From: Gautieria morchelliformis
Lineage: Eukaryota; Basidiomycota; Agaricomycetes; Gomphales; Gomphaceae
Direction of reading: 5' to 3'
NCBI GenBank assembly: GCA_015179125.1
Contig: WHVA01000020.1
Span: 124,001 to 188,000 of the forward strand
Length of the DNA stretch: 64,000 nt
Shown: positions 11,955 through 20,739 of the stretch, piece after piece
Layout: each line of letters starts with the position of its first letter
Numbering within the stretch: the stretch's first letter is position 1
Translations under genes and position numbers: made by a program
Notes under the pieces: model-generated
What the model was told of the DNA's origin: nothing
What the model saw: only the letters and a program-made list of their open reading frames with translations
Databases searched by the model: none

Positions 11955-12345
11955 GGGGTTTCACGTGAGAGGGTCACTGGATGAGCCAGGTACGAACTCA
12001 GGATACGCCATATCCTGGGCAGGGGTCGAGCCATGGGCCGAGCGCGTGTGGGGCAGAGGGATACCGGGGATGCCAGGTGAACAGGGGCCCACATACACGG
12101 GGTTTCGCATGAGAGGGACACCAGATGAGCCCAACTCGCGGTATGATCTGTCGTGAGCAGGGGTCAAGCCATGGGCCATGCCCTCGTAGGGCATATGGGG
12201 ACCGGGGATGCCAGGGTGAACAGGGGTGCCCGCATACACGGGGTTTCACGTGAGAGGGACGCCGGATAAGCTGAACTCGGGGAATGACCTGTCTTGAGCA
12301 GTGGTCAAGCCACAGGCCATGCGTGCGTGGGGCAGATGTGCAGGT
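11955..12345 (+). repeat. Tandem repeat, about 143-base unit, three copies
   Basis: Landmarks GGGGTTTCACGTGAGAGG recur at 11955, 12099 (GGGGTTTCGCATGAGAGG) and 12240, giving spacings of 144 and 141 bases. Each unit continues with a GATGAGCC-like block, TCAAGCCATGGGCC-like and GGGGATGCCAGG-like segments. A smaller GGGGGAACGGCAG repeat follows at about 12345-12375. Both strands are partly open, but there are stops in each unit. It lies beside gypsy-like sequence and may be eroded gag. Confidence 0.75.
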
Positions 12346-12425
12346 AGAGGGGGAACGGCAGGCAGAGGGGGAACGGCAGATGGAGGGGGATTTACCTCTG
12401 CAGACGAGTCTCCAATGGATGCACG

Positions 12426-12620
12426 TCATTTGCCGCTTCGGCGTGCTTTTAAGAAAAGCACCTGGAAGTGAGGGTAGGTGGCAAGTTCAGGATGGAGGGT
12501 CATGTACACTTTGATCCAAGATGTCAACTGTGCAATAGTCCCCTGTTGGTCGAGGGCGAAGGCGGCTGCGATATCTTTCAAGTCATCTTTATGTTTATAT
12601 GCTGCGATGGGGTTGCTCAA
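12426..12620 (-). pseudogene. Fragment with a SAP-like motif, probably retrotransposon gag
   Basis: The short frame reads KHKDDLKDIAAAFALDQQGT followed by IAQLTSWIKVYM and HPELATYPHFQVLF. The spacing (LKDIAxAxxL then xGTxxxLTxxI then HPEL) resembles a SAP-like module I have seen in gag-type or hypothetical proteins of agaricomycete elements. It lies downstream of the gypsy remnant on the same strand. There is no start codon and no continuation, so it is a fragment. Identification is tentative. Confidence 0.35.
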
Positions 12621-12884
12621 ACGTCTTTAAAACCGCATTGTGAGAGCATTGAAGCTCTCATGCTCAGGCAGCTGTAAGGGCAACCCTGGCTGGTTTTGGA
12701 GATCACACTACCACACAACTGACAAGGGGAAATCCAAAGTATGTATAAATGAACAGAGTATACAAGAGAGGGGATTCTCACCTGACAAGGGGAAATCCAA
12801 AGAGAAAAGTCTAAGGACCCCCGATGTCAGCGAGCCCGTATTATACTACACTGCACAGCCAGGGACAACACTTGGCACCTGCCA

Positions 12885-15178
12885 TCAACCCTGCATCCCC
12901 CTGACCTCCCTGACCCTTGATCGACCCTTGATGCCACCTATTATGCGAGTCGCTTGATTTCCAACACTGTTCCGAGAGCAGAAGTCAGAAATTGGAGTGG
13001 AACTGGCAAAGCGAACAGAACTGGTGGAAGTTCTCCCAGAAGCAGAATCATTTCCGAATGCAGAGGCGGAGATGGAATCGGAACCGGAACCGGTGTCGGA
13101 AATGGAGTCAGAACTGGGAATGGAAAACAGGGTGTCCCCTGACATCACCCCCACTCTAGCGTGCTGCGTCCTCGAAGCACGGGACACGAGGGATTGAAAT
13201 GCCAGTGAGCGGATTTGGCGAGGGGCACCAGGGTGTGTCCTATAGAACTCGCAGAGTTTGTCCGGAGTAGAGACATCTTGCACCGGGACCCATGAATTCT
13301 CCTCATACCCATACCCTTCCCATTTCACGAGGAATTGGAGTCGCCCTCGCACAAACCGGCTGTCCAGGATCCGTTCCACCACATAGTGCTCTTCCCCATC
13401 TACAATTTCCGGTGGAGGTGGCGGACGAGCCTTCCGACCTGGAATTGGGTCCTCAAGCGTAGGGAGTAACTTCACCACATTGAAGACGGGGTGGAGGCGG
13501 GACATGGACATTGGAAGTCAGAGGCGGTATGCATTCCATCCAACCCTCCACATCACTGTGAAGGGCCTAAGGTAGCGGTGGGAAAGCTTCTGCGAAGGGC
13601 GTGTGGTGCGGATGTCACTTGCATCTAGATACACCTTGTCTCTGTTGTGGAATCAGAGACGCGCCGGACGCCCGGGACTGATCTGACCGCGTATATACAC
13701 CATGTATGATCCCTCACGCCGTTATTATCTCCTACTGACTCTTATCCCACGACCCGGTCTCCCTTTCCCACTCCACCTCCATATGCCCCATCCATTACAT
13801 AGTATATACATGTACAACTAGATACGACATGCCCCCACGACTCGACTCCACCCCGGCCATATCCCCGGGCATCGACCCCCGTCCATTCCACAGTTACCCA
13901 TACGTACGGACCCCTTCATGCTCCACAGTGATCTTGATACTAGTTAGTGATATTCCGAGTAGTATAAAAATGGTTACCCTTGTATATCGAGAAATTAGAC
14001 AGCATCCTCTGTCCAACTCCGAGTCCTTCTCAATCTAAGTCCATTGTAACACTCACTGTCGCTCCAGCGTAAGCGGCACAGGTTACTGAGACATTTGTAC
14101 ACTACAATATGTAGTGTAGTACCATCAAGTTCCATTCCGAGCGCACCGCTACCCCCTGTCCAAAACCACTGAAGTGCTTTTACTAGAGTCTCCAACTTGG
14201 TACTCCGGGGCAGGAACCCAGCGTTGGTTGTAGTACCTTGCCATGTCATCCTTGGCCTTCACAAGGGCAGACTTGGCTTCCGAAAGGGTGGAGTCCATGC
14301 GGTCTCAGAACTCATTGACTGTCTCAAGTCGGGACTCTGCCTGGCATGGCTCGAAGCCCATCCATGGGTGTCGTCCGGAGTCAAGCATGAAGGGAGTCTG
14401 TTGTGTGGTGGAATGTACGTGGTTGTTGTATTGGAATTCCGCCAGTGGAAGTAACTCATCCCAGTCATCCTGCCTCTCATTGACAAAGAGGCAGAGATAT
14501 TGCTCCAACTCCTGATTGACCCATTCCGTCTGTCCGTCACCCTGTGGATGGTACGCTGTGATGGTAGCCAGCTTTATGCCAAGCAGGCGGTAGAGCTCCC
14601 GAGTCAGTTCTGTGACAAACTGCGGACCTCAGTCGGAAACAACTTGCTTCGGGAGCCCATGCAACTTCCAGACATGCGCAAGGAACAGGCGGGCCGCTCC
14701 AAGGGCTGTGATCGTCGTGTGCGTCGGAATGAAGTGGGACACCTTGCTTACCGAGTCCACGACGTTCATGATCGTGTCATAGCCATGGGACTCTGGGAGT
14801 TCAACGATGAAGTTGACACTGATGGTGTCCCAGCGGAATTCTGGAATCAGGAGTGGAGCAAGTTCTCCGATGGGCGGATGTCGTTGTGCTTTGGTTCGGA
14901 GACAAAGGTCACATGTCTTCACATACTGTCCAATGTAGCGGGACATCTGAGGCCACCAGTAGTTTCGAGCCACTAACTCCAGCGTCTTCCACCTGCCAGC
15001 ATGCCCAGCGACCCGTGTGTCATGGTTCTGGGACACAATGTGGCGGCAGAGGTCCGCCCCACCTGGAACATAGACCTTGCCTCTGAAGTGGAGCAGCCCA
15101 TCACGTTCCAACCATTCCGCTGGCCGTACAGACCGTGAGTGCCCTTTCCGAAGTTCTTTCGGCCGGGGGGCTGTGTAA
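12885..15178 (-). pseudogene. Ty3/gypsy chromovirus pol 3' remnant (integrase, chromodomain), split by an insertion
   Basis: From 15178 downward, the minus strand encodes the integrase zinc-binding domain (HAGRWKTLELVARNYWW, CDLCLRTK) and the catalytic core (DTISVNFIVELP, AYHPQGDGQTEW). A tail follows, running to YNQRWVPAPEYQVGD at about 14193. A 545-base insert (13643-14187) interrupts the frame. It resumes at 13642 with DKVYLDASDIRTT, then HPVFNVVKLLP, and a chromodomain (YVVERILDSRFVRG, FLVKWEGYGYEENSWVP) near 13430-13260. TGA stops occur at 14629-14631 and 14305-14307. RT and protease are missing beyond 15178. The copy is inactive. Confidence 0.85.
13643..14187. mobile_element. 545-base LTR-like insertion in the gypsy remnant, with 5-base duplication
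   Basis: The insert starts TGTTGTGGAATCAGAG and is flanked by perfect GTCTC repeats (13638-13642 and 14188-14192). Excising it rejoins the gypsy reading frame (YQVGD-KVYLD). It contains TATA-like motifs (GTATATACA near 13802 and AGTATAAAAA near 13960) and no coding capacity, as expected for a solo LTR. Against this, its far end is ...TTTTACTAGA rather than the usual CA, and a small inverted repeat (CACTACAATATGTAGTG, about 14100) sits near that end. It may therefore be an LTR with a decayed terminus or another small element. Confidence 0.7.
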
Positions 15179-15199
15179 AGATATCTATCTTGAGCCTTA

Positions 15200-15365
15200 G
15201 GTCACAAGAGCATGACAGAACTTGACCAATGTGTGGTATTCTGATGCTATGTAGTGACAGTGTAAGGGTAAGATGCGATGGGGACCGCTAGCCGGTTCCC
15301 ACGCATAAACTATACAGTGGGTCCCTAAGGGGCCCACTGGGATTATGTAATAACTAATGTACATG
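15200..15365 (+). repeat. Diverged repeat shared with 17705-17880
   Basis: The stretch GAACTTGACCAAT...TATGTAGTGACAG...GTAAGAT...TTCCCA...GTGGGTCC...CCCACTGG matches 17705-17880 in the same order with many substitutions. Both are followed by AT-rich DNA with a short palindromic GGGTCC...GGCCC or GGGTCT...GACCC pair. This looks like the 5' part of an old gypsy-type LTR. Ends and target duplications could not be fixed. Confidence 0.5.
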
Positions 15366-15769
15366 TAGATACACGGGTTATTTACAGGCTGCTGTCATGA
15401 CGTGTTTATCTCCCATACTCAGAAGCTCAGTTCTCCTATTTTCTCACCCCACCTTCGTGTTCGTTCCGATCACCATTGTTATGTTCGGCAACCAACTCTC
15501 GCTGTTCGCACCAACTACCATAGCCGCGCCATCAAACGCACGATCGACGTCCTGGGACTGACTCGGCAGTCATCACTGGGTCTACCACCTCCTCTGCTCG
15601 ACCCTCTTCTGATGGTGTTCTAATAGTTGAGTTGTCACGACCTGTGCATTTCCTGCACCTTGGTACCCCCATTTTCCCTTTCGCTACTCCTCCCCAGTGT
15701 TCGCTTGGCTTCGCCCTCCACCTCGACCTCTCCTCCCCTATGTCGCCTCTGTTCGCCCTTCCTTGCATT

Positions 15770-16118
15770 TCGCTGAACAGATATTCGCTGCTCGCATCAT
15801 TCGCCAGCAGGCACACCATCAAGAACGATCGATACCATTCACCCGGCATGATGGTTCATCATTAACCCCATCATCTTCTTAAATCCAACCCCATTGGGCG
15901 TTCGTATGGTCAAAGTATGTTCGCAGGACATCCCCTCCATAGGCCGTGCAGAATCAACCCAGTAGACCAAGAGTCCGTGCAGGGTAGCATGTATGCGGGT
16001 CCCAAGACATGGTTTTGTCCATAAGTGCCTTCGCCACCTTTACTCTCCATCGTTTCATGTTCTCCCTCTTCTCACATTCTATTGTATGTTTATTTCATCT
16101 ATGTTGTATCATGGCTGC
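15770..16118 (-). repeat. Second, 5'-truncated copy of the LINE 3' tail
   Basis: This is the reverse-complement relative of 7489-7857, beginning at the same point just before the LINE stop. The LINE coding region is absent, so the copy is 5'-truncated as is usual for LINEs. Further downstream on the minus strand (15532-15770) an open frame continues with PRCRKCTGRDNS, which has no clear counterpart in the first copy. Confidence 0.6.
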
Positions 16119-16129
16119 GCACCCCTATC

Positions 16130-17209
16130 TAACCCTGACTTGTGATGGCCTCTTTCCTATTCACTGATACCTTACGAGCATTCAATATAAGTAGTTTACA
16201 TTCACATGTATATTCCCCAGTTCAATTATCATACGTCGTCCATCTTGTGCAAAACTTGACCTCACTGTGATCATCGTCTTAAGCCTTCTCTTGGAGATTT
16301 CTATCTTCGACCAGCAAAGGACTTAGGCATCACTGGTGAGTTCTCATACTTCATCTTCGTTACCTTAGCCTTCAAACCATTTTCTGTGCTGTTGGTGAAG
16401 GGCTCCGAAGGAGCACCTTCGCCAGCGAAGGGATTGTTGAGACTTAGACAGCCCTTCCGTGAGACCTTGCACGTTACATCGTCAAGAACCACGGGCTATT
16501 TCACTACAACTGTAGATAGGGCAAGCCCCGTTTAGGCGAACCCTCTTACTTTGTGAACATTCATTGGTTCACCTATTCGCCGAACGGCATACTTATTCGC
16601 ACAAGTTATTCGGGCATTCGCTGTGTTCACTAATACACGATATTAACGCTTGAAAACCAATCTTGACAGCTGCGTCGCCACTTTTGACTTGTCGCGATGT
16701 CCTGTCCGATGCTGAGCCTTCATCATTGCTGACAGGCGATTTGGCTCGACCCTTGCCCTTGTCACAAGGCAGGGGTGAGAGGGATGGGGATCATGACTTG
16801 TCCCTGTCCTGTTCTCCCACTTTGTCCATGCTCAGAGACACGTGGTCAATAGTGTCTGCATCCTCTGGTGCTAGGACAGGTGCAGCAAGGTCTATGACTT
16901 TGCCGTCTTCTACTTCCTTGGGCCCTGAGCCCAAGGTAGCATCAGCTGTGGTGTCACTAGGCCGCACCAGGGTTTTGTTGCACGAACTGCTTGATTGCAT
17001 CGTTCAACTGAGCAGGTACATTGCAGGTGCACAGTCGAGTGTAGTATGCTGTACTACATTCGTTTTCTGACGATTTTCCAATCGTCAGCACAGTGATCTT
17101 GTCTAAGATGCTGCAGGAACCACTCTTCAACTGTTTGCTGGGCAAACAGTTGTTGGAAGTTCAAAAAAGTGTAAGATGTGTGGCTTAGTACTTGTGTTAT
17201 CACAAGGCA
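16130..17209. other. No gene found
   Basis: Short frames on both strands have no recognisable domains. The minus-strand frame at 16301-16492 and the overlapping frames at 16660-17145 are not linked by convincing splice sites. The segment lies between decayed elements and is probably transposon debris. Confidence 0.3.
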
Positions 17210-17214
17210 GTAGA

Positions 17215-17704
17215 TGTTAGCAACTAGGGGCTATGGCAGGGAAGGTTCGGTAGAGTTCTTAGAAAGCTAGAATCAAATATACTCTCTCAGTGAATTTATT
17301 GTCACTGATGTATTAATACAATACCTAGAATCAAATATACTACATGATTTTCAGTCAACATGCTATGTAAATATGAAGAATACTACTCACCTCTCTCAGT
17401 GAATTTATTGTCACTGAGAGAGGAGTGTAATCCTGTCTCAGAAGGCATATACTTGCACCCGGCCCTTTAGCGCCCAAGGGCTCGCGCGTCGGAAGTCATT
17501 TCAAACTCCGCTGGGTGCAGCCGCCTGTGAAAGTAGAAATAACAGAATGAAATGGAGAGATAGAGAGTGACTGGAAAATTTCGAAAATAAGCAGAGAAAT
17601 GGATGCATGGTACAAGAACAATGTGAGAAACAATTGGAAACACCACACAATAAATTGAACATATTATGCTTGATTTTGGTGCAGGAGCATAAATGCACCC
17701 AACA
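17215..17704 (-). mobile_element. Solo copia-family LTR with 5-base target duplication
   Basis: It begins TGTTAGCAACTAGG and ends GCACCCAACA, and is flanked by perfect GTAGA repeats at 17210-17214 and 17705-17709. It is 490 bases and nearly identical to 5473-5960, so these two copies are likely the youngest of the family here. The 13-base inverted repeat lies at 17390-17423. It is inserted at the edge of the older repeat that continues at 17705. Confidence 0.92.
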
Positions 17705-18330
17705 GTAGAACTCGACCAATCGGTGGTGATTCTAATATGACATAGTGACAGTTACAAGTAAGATTAAGCTGGGGAATCCCGGAGGATTCCCATGCAAGAA
17801 CTATCCGGTGGGTCTGTGAGGACCCACTGGCGCTATGTAAGCTACCAGGTATTATGTATTGCCTCACGGCAATACAGCTAAATATATGTATTTACACCAT
17901 CCCCCTGTTCTTTTGCCCATTGTTCTTTGCTCTACCCTGCACCCCCCTTGTAGTTCTTTGTTCCTGATTAGTTACTTGCCCTGTATATCTTATCTGACTT
18001 CCTCTTTCATCAGAACATGCTTAGTAGTACAACATTACATGTTGCCTCAACCTTTTGTATAAAACCCCACATGTATTCTCTCGATTCTGCAATCAGATAA
18101 TCGCCTTCAATATGTGATTCCCTTTGCTCTATCTCTTGTTCTTAGCACAGCAAGTATTGCAAGACCTCTGCCTTCCGCCTTCCAACTTAATTTCCAACCT
18201 TTGACTTACCTCAATACTTTCCGACTTCTGACTTCTGATCCGAAATACTTAGGACAATAGTTCATTGAGGGCGCAACACATAAGTTGAAGCCACTGTCCT
18301 GTGCAGCTCTGACTTCTGGGATTCACAATA
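17705..18330 (+). repeat. Probable old LTR (related to 15200-15365)
   Basis: The first about 175 bases match 15200-15365. Downstream there is a TATA-like motif (GTATAAAACCCC, about 18056) followed by pyrimidine-rich DNA (18120-18250), an arrangement typical of an LTR U3-R-U5. No open reading frame is present. The right end near 18330 is approximate because no matching target duplication was found. Confidence 0.4.
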
Positions 18331-18420
18331 TGTAACACTCCACCACTTAAACTCTGATTAACAAAATTTAGTGTTTTTTATAACTTACTCAATCCCAAAA
18401 AAAATTTGTAAACAAGAAGT

Positions 18421-18483
18421 GCAAAATACTGTAAGAAAAGTGTAAAAAAACTGTAAGAAAAATGTTTTCTTACAGTATTTTGC
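18421..18483. repeat. 19-base perfect inverted repeat
   Basis: GCAAAATACTGTAAGAAAA (18421-18439) is repeated in inverse at 18465-18483, separated by 25 bases that contain a partial third copy (ACTGTAAGAAAAA). A related TTTCTTTACAGTTTTTT follows near 18510. The AT-rich palindromic cluster resembles the end region of a MITE. No target duplication was identified. Confidence 0.65.
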
Positions 18484-18570
18484 TCTTTTTTTTTTACAAT
18501 TTTATCACACTTTCTTTACAGTTTTTTGAACAGTTTTTCAGACCATAAAATCTTTCTATGTATCCAGTGT

Positions 18571-18866
18571 CGTGGAATATCAGATGAAGCAATAAAAAAG
18601 AAAAACAAAAGCGGAACAGCCTTTTGCATGAGTGGAGTCAGCCCTCGCGTAAGTGGAGTGAGCCCTCGCACAAGTGGAGTCATCCCAATGCACAGAGGAC
18701 CTCAAATACATCCTTCGCATACGCCTGGAACGCAGGCAGCCCCGTCATCGTCAACGCGAGCCTATTCACCTATTCGTGAACTACACCGCGCGGCCCTCCA
18801 CGCTCCTGCGCCCGCCCCCGCGCGTCCTCCGCGCCCTCTCCACCCGCACCACGGCACTCCTGCTCG
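18571..18866 (-). pseudogene. Truncated copy of the 3' end of the gene at 23597-25095
   Basis: This segment aligns with 23427-23800 in the same orientation, covering the last about 60 codons of that gene and its 3' flank. The copy has a CAG to TAG stop (18781-18783), a small deletion that shifts the frame next to it, and several C-to-T or G-to-A changes (for example the Arg codon near the end becomes Cys). It has only two full 21-base tandem units where the parent locus has about five. Similarity stops at about 18866, so the rest of the gene is missing. Confidence 0.85.
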
Positions 18867-18899
18867 TCTTACCCTTGCCTTCGACTTGAATGCGGGTAG

Positions 18900-19570
18900 G
18901 TAAGATATGTGCCCCTTCAACCATATATTGCGTACAAGATAGCACAGGGGTCACGGCCACATCAATGTATAACTATGACAAGCAACCATCGAGCGGGAAC
19001 GAGCAGGCCGCGAGGAGCGGGAGTGAAGTGAGAACGGTAAGTCGTTTGATACTACCCTGCATTCCTCAGAATTATAACCATGGCTTTTGCCATCACTTGC
19101 CGACTGATTCTAACACGGACATTGTGAGCACAGTAGGCGGCTCAACGGGGCTAGCAGACAGTCCCTGCATGCGGATGTCTGAGAGCAGATAGCTTGAAGT
19201 GTGACGGCTTTGATCCGTTAACGTCCGTTGTTTGAAAGCCTGTTCAAACATGCTGAGAAGCAGACGACTGCCCATGGTGCAAGGTATTGCATACTCCCAC
19301 CTTCAAAGTCGTGTCATATATTCCTCGGAGGAAGGATAAATGACCTACCCAAGCGCAATTAGCACAAGGCCTCGAGGAGCAATGAAAAAGACCAAGGAGT
19401 TTGTAAGCAGAACAGCAAAGATACTGTGTGGAAGATCCCATTGTTATGGCAATGGAAAATCAATCAATGACGAATCCAATGACCTGGCAAAATAGAGAAC
19501 ACTGCCAGTGCGGTAACGTTAGAGCTTGCCACACTGCAGCACAAACAAGACGACGATGAAAGCTGACCTG
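18900..19570. other. No gene found
   Basis: Only short overlapping frames occur on either strand. None resembles a known domain and I see no convincing exon pairs. Confidence 0.3.
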
Positions 19571-19573
19571 TCC

Positions 19574-20738
19574 TCAATGAGCAGCTTTAGTAGCGGTGAA
19601 CCGTAATTGGATTTGTATGTTATCCATGCTTTGTAAAGCATGCAAAAGCATAGGACGATCTCCGTCACACTTGACTGGATAAAAGAAAATACAAAGAAGG
19701 CTGGCGTAGTAGGAGCATAGCAGCCAGTTAAGCCGTCTATAGGGGGTAATCCCAGGCCTGCTCAGGCAATGAGAAATATGAGGAAGAATATAGAATCTGA
19801 TAATCCCACCAGGGGGGAGATAAAGCGCCCAAATGACTCCAGTGCCAACAAGTGCTACCAAACGGACACCGGCGACGCCATAAATGAGCCTTTTGTTGGC
19901 GTTATACACTGCATAAACCTGTGAAAGACATTACACCCCGCACAGCTATACATGAAATATCGAGGATACCCGGGCCAGTAAAATGACTATATGTTGGTGG
20001 TCTTAGTATAATTGAATGCACCTGGTTGAAACGTGTATTCACCTTCTACGCTGACATTTAAAATGATTAGGCTGTGCCTACTCGATCAGACAGGGTCGAG
20101 AGGGGCATTTTATCAAGAAATGACGTGCGATATAGCCTCCCACCAAAATAAACCACTGCAACTGAAGGGATAAGATGAATACTAATGATGTCGTGATCCA
20201 ACACATGGGAGTTGCACTGACACCTATCCAATAAGGTGTTAATAATCGCATATTGCGGTAATATAAAGAAACTGCTAACCTTACTCGAGAGAGATCCATG
20301 AAATAACACTTCGTTTCATCATCGTCATGATTGTCGTTCACTTGTGAGAGACACATACGTACTGGTAACTGCTATGATAAGCGCGGAAAGCCCAAAGTAA
20401 CGAGTCTACGGGGGATGTGAGTAGTCTAGTTGGGTATGATCAATCTTAGGTAGTGGGTGCTGACCCATATAAACAATATCTTGCCAAATGAGCCTGGCCG
20501 ATTCCAAACATTCACGACCTGATCATGACAAACGTCAACTTGATAGAAAAACATATATACGCGCACTAACTTCAGCATCAAATGTGATCGCTATTTCGAC
20601 ATGAGTGCACACTTTTACATAAATTATTGACATCGGACCCTCACCATGGTCGTATACCAGAAGAGCCAACGATGCAACCGTTGAGTATTTTGTTGGTATT
20701 ACTGGATCGAGAGTCAGACACAGTTGAAGTTCTTGCAC
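19574..20738 (-). CDS. Probable DUF6533-type multi-pass membrane protein (gene or decayed gene)
   Basis: Several minus-strand pieces match the layout of the basidiomycete DUF6533 membrane family. First is PTKYSTVASLALLVYDH near 20700-20640. After a probable intron comes VWNRPGSFGKILFIW near 20490-20450, then a GTCAGC...GTAG intron leads into TRYFGLSALIIAV near 20400. Hydrophobic segments follow at 20280-20080. A piece beginning YNANKRLIYGVAGVRLVAL (19909-19840) fits the short cytoplasmic loop and next helix. The first intron does not join these in a consistent phase, so a frameshift or a mis-set exon is possible. No function is known to me for the family. Confidence 0.4.
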
Positions 20739-20739
20739 A

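Noticed and set aside
11967-12375. Possible CRISPR-like array
   Set aside because: The repeats are long, contiguous and diverged without spacers, and the genome is eukaryotic.
11961-12429. Minus-strand frame of 143 codons in the tandem repeat
   Set aside because: The apparent protein repeat is a by-product of the 143-base DNA repeat; neither strand has a start or motif that supports coding.
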